Positions 16,384 to 26,900 of a DNA stretch of 64,000 nucleotides are shown piece after piece. Each line of letters starts with the position of its first letter. The stretch's first letter is position 1. Source of the stretch: Chitinophagaceae bacterium (GTDB taxonomy: Bacteria; Bacteroidota; Bacteroidia; Chitinophagales; Chitinophagaceae); NCBI GenBank assembly GCA_016721725.1, contig JADKHN010000001.1, positions 1,116,001 to 1,180,000 of the forward strand, written 5' to 3'. The position numbers and the translations under genes are program-made. The notes below the pieces were generated by a model. That model searched no databases. It was not told the origin of the DNA and worked only from the letters and a program-made list of their open reading frames with translations.

Positions 16384-16437
16384 AACCTCCAACCTCCAAC
16401 CTCCAACCTCCAACCTCCAACCTCCAACCTTCAACCT
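16384..16437. repeat. heptamer array with SD-like core between paaA and paaB
   Basis: Six perfect tandem copies of AACCTCC on the plus strand (16384-16425), one copy with a mismatch (AACCTTC) and a partial copy. In the sense of the paa operon the array reads TTGGAGG repeated, so each unit carries a GGAGG Shine-Dalgarno-like core. It lies 25-80 nt before the paaB start. Confidence 0.95.
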
Positions 16438-16439
16438 TT

Positions 16440-17387
16440 TCAGGCTGCCGCTTGTTTCTCCCTCGCCGCTTTCTTCTCCGCATGTACTTTTGCCGCTTCC
16501 CTCACCCAGGCTCCGTCGTTATGGGCTTTCCTGCGTGCCTCCAGCCTCTGTTTATTGCAAGGGCCGTTGCCTTTGACGACGTTCCAGAATTCCTCCCAGT
16601 TGATCTCACCGTAATCATAATGCTTTCTGTTTTCATTCCATTTAAGCTGGTCATCGGGCAGTCTCATGCCCAGGGTCTTGATCTGTTCTGCGATCATATC
16701 CACGAACTGCTGGCGTAGCTCATCATTGGTCTTTCGTTTGATCTTCCATTTCATGCTCTGGTCACTGTTGGTGCTTTCGCTGTCTTTGGGGCCGAACATC
16801 ATCAGGCTGGGCCACCACCAACGATTGATCGAATCCTGGCACATGGCTTTTTGTTCATCCGTTCCCCTCGATAAAGACAACAGGATATCAAATCCCTGGC
16901 GCTGGTGAAAACTCTCTTCCTTACAGATGCGAACCATGGCCCGGGCATAGGGACCGTAAGAGGTTCGGCAGAGCATGACCTGGTTCAGTATCGCGGCTCC
17001 GTCCACGAGCCAGCCGATGGCGCCCATATCGGCCCAGGTGATGGCTGGATAATTAAAGATGGAAGAATATTTGGCCTTGCCGCTGAGCAGGTCAGCGATC
17101 ATTTCGTCGCGACTCATCCCCAGGGTTTCCGCGGCCGAATACAGATACAATCCATGACCGCCTTCATCCTGTACCTTGGCCAGCAATATCGCCTTGCGTT
17201 TCAGGGTTGGAGCTCGGCTGATCCAGTTTCCTTCAGGCAGCATGCCTACTACTTCGCTGTGCGCGTGCTGACTGATCTGGCGGATATTGGTTTTCCGGTA
17301 GGCATCCGGCATCCAGTCGCGGGGTTCGATCTTGGTTTCGGCATCGATCTTGTCCTGGAATAACTGCTCCAGATTGGTAATGGACAT
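16440..17387 (-). CDS. paaA: phenylacetyl-CoA epoxidase catalytic subunit PaaA
   Basis: A 315-residue di-iron oxygenase subunit from the ATG at 17387 (MSITNLEQLFQDKIDAETKIEP). The open frame extends 14 codons upstream, but these would overlap the promoter and operator. The two iron-ligand ExxH motifs are visible in KVQDEGGHGLYLY and CKEESFHQRQGFD. Other family hallmarks are QHAHSEVVGMLPEGNWI and the C-terminal YDYGEINWEEFWNVVKGNGPCNKQR. It catalyses epoxidation of the aromatic ring of phenylacetyl-CoA with PaaB, PaaC and the reductase PaaE, whose gene is 20 kb away here. First gene of paaA-paaB-paaC-CPBP-paaD. Confidence 0.97.
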   Translation of the reverse strand: MSITNLEQLFQDKIDAETKIEPRDWMPDAYRKTNIRQISQHAHSEVVGMLPEGNWISRAPTLKRKAILLAKVQDEGGHGLYLYSAAETLGMSRDEMIADLLSGKAKYSSIFNYPAITWADMGAIGWLVDGAAILNQVMLCRTSYGPYARAMVRICKEESFHQRQGFDILLSLSRGTDEQKAMCQDSINRWWWPSLMMFGPKDSESTNSDQSMKWKIKRKTNDELRQQFVDMIAEQIKTLGMRLPDDQLKWNENRKHYDYGEINWEEFWNVVKGNGPCNKQRLEARRKAHNDGAWVREAAKVHAEKKAAREKQAAA

Positions 17388-17405
17388 AGGTTTCCGTTTA
17401 GGTGG

Positions 17406-17438
17406 TAAAAATAGTAAAAAAACTAACAACTGTTAGTT
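17406..17438 (-). promoter_or_regulatory. paaA promoter with 18-bp palindromic operator
   Basis: AACTAACA-AC-TGTTAGTT at 17421-17438 is an almost perfect palindrome. A -7-like element TATTTTTA on the minus strand (17413-17406) follows 7 bp later, so the palindrome overlaps the -33 region. The same sequence with changes only near its centre lies at the TetR gene promoter (38344-38361). Proposed operator of that TetR repressor. Confidence 0.75.
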
Positions 17439-17451
17439 CTTGTGCCTGATC

Positions 17452-17477
17452 AAAAAAAAGCGGCTCCAGAGAGCCGC
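17452..17477 (-). terminator. intrinsic terminator of the 17539-18093 gene
   Basis: Stem GCGGCTC/GAGCCGC (17460-17466 with 17471-17477), 4-nt loop, followed on the minus strand by eight T residues (17459-17452). It lies 62 bp after the stop at 17539 and just upstream of the paaA promoter, insulating the two units. Confidence 0.9.
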
Positions 17478-17538
17478 CCGGAAAAGATAAGCAGTTAATT
17501 TATCTGTGCTTCCGTAAACTGATCATTCCATTCCCGGA

Positions 17539-18093
17539 TCAACGGGCATAAACCCCGTTAGGACTGACCACGCTTGCGGGACCACCGCTGATCCCTACAG
17601 GAGGGATGATGATGTCGATCTCGGCGCCATTCACTTTCAGGGAAGCTTTTTGTGCGTGGATCTCCACGCCTTGCTGGTAAAAGGGCGGCATGGCGGCGGG
17701 TTCCCGGTTAATGAGATAGGGAGCGCTGAAATCAGACATTTCCAATTCAAAAGTGGTTTCACCTACCGTGCATTTGGCATAGGCGCTGTCTGCATTGATC
17801 TTGATATCGATGGTCGCATCCAATACGGGTGCATTTTCAAAAGGCGTGCCGGCGAAAATATTTGGACCGAAGTAAGCGCCCACCGTTGCGTCCGTACCTA
17901 CAAAACCGAATACGGCAGGGGCCGCTTGGGGATCGGGTTGCCAGAAGATCATGCCACTGGGGGCATTGCCCACAGGTGTATTCACCATACGGCCCAGGTG
18001 AACGATCACATTGGGCATCTGAAGATCTGGAGCTGTTACGGCTACCAGGTCAACACCACCTTCCCAGCTCATCCATTGTTTTACGTTTGTCAT
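17539..18093 (-). CDS. hypothetical protein
   Basis: A 184-residue protein without a signal peptide or membrane segment. It begins MTNVKQWMSWEGG and is rich in Pro, Gly and Ala, with alternating hydrophobic stretches suggesting a beta-rich fold (AVFGFVGTDATVGAYFGP, VEIHAQKASLKVNGAEIDIIIPP). It ends GISGGPASVVSPNGVYAR. I do not recognise the family. It is a single-gene unit with its own terminator, between the paaA operon and the second two-component pair. Hairpins in the 101-bp gap before it (for example CCCGCC-TT-GGCGGG near 18140) may be a terminator of the upstream regulator gene. Confidence 0.75.
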   Translation of the reverse strand: MTNVKQWMSWEGGVDLVAVTAPDLQMPNVIVHLGRMVNTPVGNAPSGMIFWQPDPQAAPAVFGFVGTDATVGAYFGPNIFAGTPFENAPVLDATIDIKINADSAYAKCTVGETTFELEMSDFSAPYLINREPAAMPPFYQQGVEIHAQKASLKVNGAEIDIIIPPVGISGGPASVVSPNGVYAR

Positions 18094-18194
18094 GATTTTG
18101 ATTTGAATTGCGTTAATGATATAAAATGTAAATGTAACCCCGCCTTGGCGGGAAAATATACCTTCTACAGGGTATTTTAGGATAAAAACAGGTT

Positions 18195-18857
18195 TTAAAC
18201 CCAGTTGTTCTTATGCGCCAGGCTGATCACCTGGGCCTTGCTGTTGACGTGCAGTTTCTGGTAGATATTGGCGATGTGTTTGCGGATGGTGAGCACACTC
18301 AGGTTCAGTTCAACCGATATGCGTTTGGCGTCCCATCCCTTTACCATGTGTTGGAGGACCTCCTGTTCCCTTTCGGTCAAAATTTTAGGGATGGCCGCCG
18401 TGGTTGCCACATCAGACGAGGATTTGCTAAGCAGGGACATCGTTTTACGGGCAATAGCCGGACTCATGGGAGCGCCACCATAAGTGATCACATTGAGTAT
18501 GGCTTCGTGCAGGGCTTCCGCCGGTTCGTGCTTCAGCAGGTACCCCGAAGCACCGGCCTTGATGGCTTCAAATATTTTTTCATCGTCATCAAAAACGGTC
18601 AGCACAACAAAATGGATCTGCGGGTATAACGATTTCGCGATCAGGATGGTTTCGATACCATCCATTTCAGGCATTTCTAGGTCCATGAAAATGACCTGTG
18701 GTAATTGCTGATGCGGAAGTCCTTTCAGGTGCTCAAGGCATTCATGCCCGTTGTTGGAAGAGAAAATGACCGTCAGGTCCGGGAATGCATTTATTTTTTG
18801 CATAAATGTTTTCCGGTTGATGTTGTTGTCTTCCGTAAGTGCTACTGAAAAGTTCAT
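18195..18857 (-). CDS. NarL/LuxR-type response regulator
   Basis: A 220-residue response regulator. The receiver domain has the acidic pair LTEDNNINR, phosphoacceptor Asp59 in VIFMDLEMPEMDG, the conserved Thr in FVVLTVFDDD and Lys in GYLLKHEPAE. The C-terminal LuxR-type helix-turn-helix is LTEREQEVLQHMVKGWDAKRISVELNLSVLTIRKHIANIYQKLHV. It lies 43 bp after the histidine kinase gene and is its likely partner. No target site is evident; the box of the first two-component pair is absent here. Confidence 0.93.
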   Translation of the reverse strand: MNFSVALTEDNNINRKTFMQKINAFPDLTVIFSSNNGHECLEHLKGLPHQQLPQVIFMDLEMPEMDGIETILIAKSLYPQIHFVVLTVFDDDEKIFEAIKAGASGYLLKHEPAEALHEAILNVITYGGAPMSPAIARKTMSLLSKSSSDVATTAAIPKILTEREQEVLQHMVKGWDAKRISVELNLSVLTIRKHIANIYQKLHVNSKAQVISLAHKNNWV

Positions 18858-18900
18858 AATCTGATATAAAATTCACTTACACAGGTCAGAAAATCTATAA

Positions 18901-20826
18901 TCAATTTGTAGTAGGTGAAATCACCACATCGGTTCCATGCTGTTCATTGGCCTGCCAGCTGATATTCCATCCGGCTTCCCGGCATCTGTTCTTCATATTG
19001 ATCAATCCGTTCCCGCTTCCCATTTTCTTGTCGATCTCTGCGATGCCCTTACCATCGTCCGAGATGGTGATCTTCCAAATGCCTTCACTTTCAAAATAAA
19101 CCCTGATGTTTTTGGCCATACTGTGTTTCAGGGCATTGATGATGGCCTCTTTGGAAACCTGGAACAGGTTAAATGCCTGAGCCGGGGGAAGCAGTTTATC
19201 GGCATGGATTTGTTCAAAGACCTCCATGTTGATCTGCGGATAAGAATTCGCGATGCGCTGAATAAAGATCTTGATCCTGTCGCTGATCGCGGTAAGGGAA
19301 AGATTTTCTTTTTTTAAAACCCAGATGGTGTCATTGAGCTGCGAAACGATCGACTGCGCATTGATCTTCAGTTCCTGCAGCGCCAGCAAGTTATCCGGTT
19401 GCCTTCCTATCTGGTCCACATTACTGGCAACCGCCGCCGCATAGGCACCCAGGTTGTCGTGCAGGTCCGCGGCGATCCTCTTACGTTCATTTTCTTCGGC
19501 CTTGGTGATGGCGATCACGGAACGTATCTTTTCCTCATCCTTCATGATCTGTAGTTTGATGCGTTGTCTTCTGCGGTACTCCCGGAATACCAGCCAGCTG
19601 ATCAATGTGGCAAAGACCAGCAGGATCAATAATCCGTAAAACAGGTAACTCTTTTTCTGCAGGTCCAGTTTTTGTTTTATGATCAGGGTTTCTTTTTTCT
19701 GCAAATCGTATTTGGCTTGCATTTCAGCTAATGAGGCCGCGGAATTTTTTTGATAGACCGAATCTTTCAGGGCGATGATATCTTCCAATACGGACGCATA
19801 TTTTCCGGTATTGCCCATGGCTTTGTAATTATCCGCCAGGCTGCCGTACAGGAAAAATAGTTTAGTGTCGAGTTTGTATTTTTTTGCGATCTCAATCCCT
19901 TCTTTGCAAACGGCAATCCCTTTTTCGGGTTGGCCATTGTTGGCGTAATAAAGCCCGAGTTGCGAAAGATCGGATGCGATATAAAAAGGATCTCCGATCA
20001 ACTTCCTGATCTCCACCACTTCTTTCAGCACGGGTTCGGCGGCCCTGGCCTGGCCAATCCTTACCAGTAGCTGGGCTTGTATGGCCAGTGAATTGGAAAG
20101 GGCGAAAAGATTCTCATATTTCCTGGAGGAATAAATGGCCTTGTTGATATAATAAAAAGCGGAATCAGCCTGGCCTAAACCGATATAATTGAGCGCCAGG
20201 TTGGCGAAAAGGATGCCGTATTTTTGTAAAAGCACCGTATCGGTAGTGGTCCTCTGGGCCTTGAGATGCCAGGCCAGGGATTCTTTTGTCTGCCCCATTT
20301 CAAGATAAGCCCATCCGATCAGCGTTTTGCCTTTTATCTGTAAAAGCACATCGTTGTTTTTTTCTCCTCCGTTGATGGTCCGGTTACCCATGTCGATCGC
20401 ATCACGGTAGTGATTCATCCGCATGAAACACCTGCCTTTTTGATTATAGAGATTAGCTTCCAGGACAGGGTCGTTGATCTTGCCTGTCAGTAGAATGAGG
20501 CAGTGCTCAGCCAGGTTCAGCGAAGAATCTACCAACCCTTTGGTGGTCAATGCCCCTGATTCGTAGTACATCGCACGGATCAGGTCATGTAATTGATTGG
20601 TTCGGGTAGCGATTTTTTTGGCTTCACCGGTATACATCAACAAAGTGTCGGGATGGAGGGAATACCCTTGTTCACAAAGGTCGAAAATGGCTTTTAGCTT
20701 TTCAGTATTGCCGGAAGCCGCATAAACCGCCTTTTTCAGGCTATCGATGGTTTTCGTTTGCCCCTGGCCTGCGAAAGGAAGGAGGAAAAGAAAACAACTG
20801 AAAAACAGGGGGCTGCGAAAATTCAT
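18901..20826 (-). CDS. TPR-containing sensor histidine kinase (HisKA_3 type)
   Basis: A 641-residue sensor kinase with a signal peptide (MNFRSPLFFSCFLFLLPFAGQGQ), tetratricopeptide-like repeats over residues about 30-370, a single transmembrane helix near 392-413 (YLFYGLLILLVFATLISWLVF), and a NarX-type kinase core. The phosphoacceptor motif is ERKRIAADLHDNLGAYAAA with the histidine near residue 454. The ATPase domain has KEAIINALKHSMA and ISDDGKGI...GNGLINMKNR. The layout resembles the kinase at 4892 but the catalytic type differs (HisKA_3 rather than HisKA_2). Paired with the response regulator at 18195. Confidence 0.93.
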   Translation of the reverse strand: MNFRSPLFFSCFLFLLPFAGQGQTKTIDSLKKAVYAASGNTEKLKAIFDLCEQGYSLHPDTLLMYTGEAKKIATRTNQLHDLIRAMYYESGALTTKGLVDSSLNLAEHCLILLTGKINDPVLEANLYNQKGRCFMRMNHYRDAIDMGNRTINGGEKNNDVLLQIKGKTLIGWAYLEMGQTKESLAWHLKAQRTTTDTVLLQKYGILFANLALNYIGLGQADSAFYYINKAIYSSRKYENLFALSNSLAIQAQLLVRIGQARAAEPVLKEVVEIRKLIGDPFYIASDLSQLGLYYANNGQPEKGIAVCKEGIEIAKKYKLDTKLFFLYGSLADNYKAMGNTGKYASVLEDIIALKDSVYQKNSAASLAEMQAKYDLQKKETLIIKQKLDLQKKSYLFYGLLILLVFATLISWLVFREYRRRQRIKLQIMKDEEKIRSVIAITKAEENERKRIAADLHDNLGAYAAAVASNVDQIGRQPDNLLALQELKINAQSIVSQLNDTIWVLKKENLSLTAISDRIKIFIQRIANSYPQINMEVFEQIHADKLLPPAQAFNLFQVSKEAIINALKHSMAKNIRVYFESEGIWKITISDDGKGIAEIDKKMGSGNGLINMKNRCREAGWNISWQANEQHGTDVVISPTTN

Positions 20827-20997
20827 GTAAACGATTTATTCCTGCCTATAAATATATCCAATAAAATATTATTGTCCAACGGGTTTCGGCGCTCCTACTA
20901 CAAATTGAGTATTGAATGAACGGTATTTTGGCGACATTTTTGAAATCGGAAAAGATCATTCCAATAGGGCTCAGTGTGATTTTCAAAAAATGAATGA

Positions 20998-23900
20998 ATG
21001 AAAAAAAGGGTATTGTTATTTTTAATAGCCGCTCTAATGCTTAGCGGGCTTAACCTGAAAGGGCAGGTGAGATGGACGATCCTTCCTCCCACCGGGATCA
21101 GTTTACCCGGCCAGGCCTGGAATGCACCCGGTTCCAATAATCCAAGCTCTTGTTTGGTGGATACCATCATACTGACCAGTCAGTCTGCCATTGACAATTT
21201 CGCTGCAAATTATCCATCCTGTACCAACCCCAAATACCTGTTCATCGACGGCACGGGCGCCAGTCCGGCGATTACCAGCCTTGCAGGCTTAAGCGGACTG
21301 AATCAGATTCTGCATAAACTCAGGATCAGCCATACCTCCATCACCAGTTTATCCGACCTTAACAACCTGACTCTCATCGGTGATACGCTGGAGTTGCAGC
21401 ATAATGTACTGCTCACGCAGATCGGATTATATAACCTGGATTCGCTGGGCTCCATCGTTTTTACGGGTCATCCTCTGTTGAACAGCATTGATGGCCTGAG
21501 TAACAACCTGAACACCATCAAATCCATTCATATTGATTCCGCCGCCCTGACCAACCTGAATGGCCTGAGCGGTATCGACAGCATTACCGGGGGGAACCTT
21601 GAATTGATGCATACCCAACTTGTCAACTTGAGCAGTTTATCCGGTTTGACCACGATCCTGAACGGTTATTTGTATCTGGAAGTCAATCCGAACATGACCA
21701 GTATCGGGCTCAATAATTTGACCCGAACCTGGGGCTTCCTTTTCGGCAATATGCCGAATCTGACCAGTATCGCAGGGCTCAGTAATAACCTGGTCAATAC
21801 CAATATCGGCACTTTCTGGATGAATAATACAGGTTTGACCAATTTGACGGGAATGGACAGCATCACTTCATCCTCTAATTTTTACCTGTTCAGCAATCCA
21901 AATCTGACCTCCCTTCACGGACTGGAAAAACTAAGCGGGAATATCGGCGGCGGAATAACCATTTACAATAACCCGGTACTCACCGATGTTACGGCCCTTC
22001 AAAATGTAACTGAAATCAACGATGCAAAATTAGAGATCGCATATTGCAATGATCTGTCAGACCTGACCGGGCTGGGAAACATCACAACGATCGGAAACGG
22101 TTTGTGGATAAATGGCAATGGCAATTTGCAAACCCTGGCATCATTGAACAGCGGACTGATCATCCAAAACCTATACCTTGATTCGGTTAGGATCACCAAC
22201 AATGGACAGCTGGCCATATGTTCATTCGCCCCGATCTGCAGTTACCTGGCCGGCAACGGCGGAGCGATCATTGAAAACAATGCTCCCGGCTGTTCTACCA
22301 TAGCGGAAGTGGTTACTATTTGCAACAACAATTGCCCGGGCGGCAACGAAAGTACCTGGAACGGGATCAACAGTGATGACTGGAACGATGCCGGCAACTG
22401 GACGCCTTCCGGTGTTCCAACTTACTGCACAAAGGTGACCATTCCTTCAGCAACGCCCAATTCCCCATTGGCTGCCGGGAATATTTCGATCGGCGGACTG
22501 ATCATGGAAAATGGATCAAGTCTGGATATGAACAACTTTGAGCTGCAAGTGACCCGGACATTTAATTTGGAGAACGCCAGTCTTTTGTACGCCAGCCATA
22601 TAATCGTAACCCGGGCGTATGCCCCAGGTATACAGAGCAGTACTTTGGTTGGCGATTTCACCCTGCAGGATTATGGCGGCTTTACAGAGATCATCGGCAA
22701 TTACTTCAACGGCAATACGATCCTGAGCGACAGTACGGGAAGAACGGAAAGCAGTTCAACCTTTTTCAACAACTTCTACGGAGACCTCACTTTCACCAAC
22801 AACAGCAATTACGGGAACAATTACCTGAGCAACGCCTCGCCCTCGCATGATTATGTCCAGGGAAACCTGACGGTTTACAATAATTCCACGGCCAATATTT
22901 CGGTTGGCCTTGGTGGCGGAAATCCCCTTTGGGTCAATGGCAACTTTACGGTGAATGCCAGCAGCGGCCGCGTCGACATCAATAACTTCACTTTTGTCGA
23001 TGGCGCCGATGCGCATATCATTCAAACCGGAACACTTCCGGTTGAGATCAATAACCTGTATATGCAAAAAAACGGGGGAGATGTTTACCTCGATTCCGGA
23101 ATTCATATCCTGCAGAAACTGCAGCTGGATGATTTCGGAGGATTCATTTTTTCGGATACCAATAAGTTATTGACCCTGGAAAACAACTGTATCGTCAATA
23201 AGTCGGTTTACGGAGGCTCGGTGCTGGGTCCTGTAAAAAAGATCGGTAACCAGGGCTTCACTTTTCCCATTGGTGTTTTTGAAAACAATACGTACTGGTC
23301 CGCCCCGTTGACCATTTCGGCTCCATCTTCAGCAACCGATGAATTCACCGCACAATATTTTCATCACAACCCGGGTAATGACGGATATGATACTTCATTG
23401 TATACACCGGGCTTTGGCGGCATATCCGGAAAAGAATACTGGAAGCTCAACCGCAACAACGGAAGCTCTACTGTAAGTGTGACACTCAGTTACGACAGCT
23501 CCAGAAGCGGCCCCGCCCTGTTGTATGAATTCTTACAGGTGGCCGGATGGAATGGATCCTTGTGGAGGAACTGGGGTACGGGCGGATTCAATGGAAATAT
23601 GTCGGCTGGAACCGTAATCACCAATGGCCCGGTCACCGGTTACGGACCCATGACCTTATCTTTCAAACCCATCAGGAAGCCCGTCATCACCTTGGGCAAT
23701 GTGGATTCCATACCCTGTGCGGGCACCTATTTCCCTGTTCCATTCTCTCTGGATACCCTGATGATCACCGGCAATATCTTCAGTGTACAGATCTCCGATA
23801 GCCTGGGTAATTTTTCGAATGGATTCAATCCTTCATTGGGTTCCAAGGTCTCCGTCTCATCCGATACCATTCTCGCCTATATGCCTTTCATCCTAAACTG

Positions 23901-26900
23901 GGGAAGTCATTACAAAATTAGAGTGGTGGGGAACCTGCCCCGTGATACAAGTATCAATACAAAAACGGTGATACCGAGCCGGGTACCACAATTGAATTTT
24001 TCAATCATCGGTCCCGCACCTTCCTGCATCGGCAATGGAGTACAGAAATATTATCCCAGTATTCATGAGTCCAATACCAATTACAGCTGGACCTTATCTG
24101 GCGGAGGAACATTCACCACAAGCGGAGATACGGCGAATGTCACCTGGACCACAACCGGGTTTCATACCCTGTTCCTCACCAGTTCAAATCATTGCGGCAA
24201 TGGTTTGCAAAAATTTCTGACGGTTGAAGTAAGGCCCCCTTCGCCAACTGACACCCCGGCCATCAATAACACCGGCCGTTGGTTATATTCATCCCTGGCT
24301 CCTGCATGGTCGGGATACCAATGGTACAGGAACGGGTCGTTGATCGCAGGTGCCACCAATGCTGCTTATTATGCATCGCTTGCCGGAGCCTACACGATCA
24401 GGTATGCCAATTTCTGCGGAAACGGTCCGGTTTCAAACACGATCAGCTTTGCAGCCAATTCAATACCGCAAACCATCATCTTCCCGGCCATGGCCGATAA
24501 AACTTATGGTGACGCACCCTTTGTACCCAATGCGACAGCCTCATCCGGATTGCCGGTTGCTCTGATCGTATTGAGCGGCCCGGCTAGCATCAATGCCCAA
24601 ACCAATCTGCTCACCATTACCGGTACCGGTTTGGTAACAGTGAAAGCCAGCCAGATCGGAGACAATGTCTACGATACTGCGGCACCGGTAACCCGTAGTT
24701 TTACCGTGAATAAAGCCCCGCAAACGATCACGTTCCAATCCATCCCTGAACAGAATATCAGCAACGGCTCGGTTGCCCTGAACGCATCTTCTTCTTCCGG
24801 GTTACCGGTAATTTACAGCCAGGTATCCGGCCCGGCAACGGTATCCGGGAACCTGGCTAGTTTTACCGGACTGGGAACCGTGACGGTGAGAGCTGCTCAA
24901 AGCGGAGATACGAATTACCTGCCCGCCACACCGGTTGACCGGAGTTTTTGTACACGGGTATTTCAACTGAATCCCATTTCCGGATTTACTTTATTATGTC
25001 CGGGTGCCGCAACCTATAGCGTAAATATGATTCCGGGTGCAACGTATTTCTGGCGCATCGCCGGTGGTGCCATATTGCCTTCAACATCCAATACCGCCAT
25101 TGTAACCTGGTCAACTCCGGGAACCTATTCCCTGCTGGTTTCAGCCAGTGGTCCCTGCGGTGCGGCCAGCGCAAATGATACCCTGGTGGTAACCGTGATC
25201 AATAGCATTCAACCGGATTCGGTGCATACGATGTTGCCTCCTAACGGGGCGATCAACCAGCAATTGCCGCTTACCCTTTCCTGGGTGCCTGCACAACCCA
25301 ATCTGTTCTATACATTCGATCTATACCTTTGGAGAGCCGATCTGCCGCAACCCGGAACGCCCTATGCCGCCAACCTGACCTCGGTGAATTATGTGATACC
25401 GGTGAACAGCGGCCTGTTAACCAACCAGCCTTATAAATGGATGGTGGTGGCGCATAACGGTTCCTGTACACCGGTTAATACGGGTCCGATACAGCAGTTC
25501 ACACTGATCCCGCTGCCCGATCTGAAGGTTCAAAATGTACAGGCTCCCACCAGCGCTTTCTCTGGTCAGACCATCGCTATCAACTGGACCGTAAGGAATA
25601 TCGGTCCAGGGCATACCACCACCAATCAAAACTGGACAGATGCCGTATTCCTTTCTTTTGATACGATACCCAATTTTAGTTTGCCGCCCAATACCAATCC
25701 GGGAGCATGGAGCCAATTGAGTTTTCCGATCAGGACCCTGCTCATTGCAACGCGTCCCAATGTAAGTGCATTGGACAGCGGGCAGCAATACAGTAATTCG
25801 GTCAACTTCACCCTGCCGGCGAATTACAGCCAGCCGCTCTATGTGTATGTGATCAGCAATTATCCGGCCGGTACCCAGGCTCCCCAGCAGGTCAGCCTGG
25901 TGAATGATACGGCCAGGACGCCGCTACCTGTGATCGTCACTTTATCACCCACGCCAGACCTCAGGGTGGATACGGTATTCACTCCTAATACGCTGTTTTC
26001 GGGCAGTACGATCAGCCTCACCTATAAAGTGAAGAACTATGGTGTGCTCACTCCGTCGGGTTCAACCTGGACGGATAAGGTCTATATTTCTCAAAGCCCC
26101 ATCTTCAATATCAATTCGGCGATACCCGTCAAATTACCCCGTCCAAACGGAAGTTATTATCCCAATCCTGTGGATGCTTTTTTCCTGAATAACACTCAAT
26201 TGTTGGGAGATAGTTCCTATACCCGGAATATCCAGGTGGTGGTGCCCAATTTTATCTTCGGGTCCTATTTTATTTATGTGTTCACCAACGTCACCAATAC
26301 TTTATATGAAGGCGCCTTGGCAAACAACAATACCAACCGGAGCCTGGTGCAGGTCTTCCTGACGCCAACGCCACACCTGACGGTCAACTTATTAACGGTG
26401 CCGGTCACATCTGCCAGTACCACACAGCCCATTGGGGTCAACTGGAATATCAGCAATACGGGGTTCAATGACAATATAGAAAAGAACAAAGGTCATTATA
26501 TCGTTCCCTTCAGTTCCTGTTCGATTCCCTCCAACGGAACGCCCGGCATATTGTTCAGGGATAGCCTAGGCTTTGGGTCCAGTTACTGGGTCGACCGTAC
26601 ATATCTGAGTACCGATTCCACCGGTTTGAATACCAATACGGCCATATTGGTCAATGAAACGTCACAGGGTATCTTCAACTCCGGATTAAGCGCTGGCGAT
26701 AACCTCTTCCTCTTTGATTGTAAAATACTGGGTACCAACCCCGGCCAGTTTAATGTAAATACATTCAATGTGGTGAGGTCGGGTTCCAATCATCCCCAGT
26801 CCGGCAACTTCACGGTTCCTTCTGATCTGCAACCCGGTAATTATTTTGTGTATGTATTGGCCAATGCCGCAAAAACTGTTTATGAATACCCCGGCACACC

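Noticed and set aside
16384..16437. AACCTCC tandem array as a CRISPR or telomere-like element
   Set aside because: Units are directly adjacent without spacers and the array is far from any replicon end.
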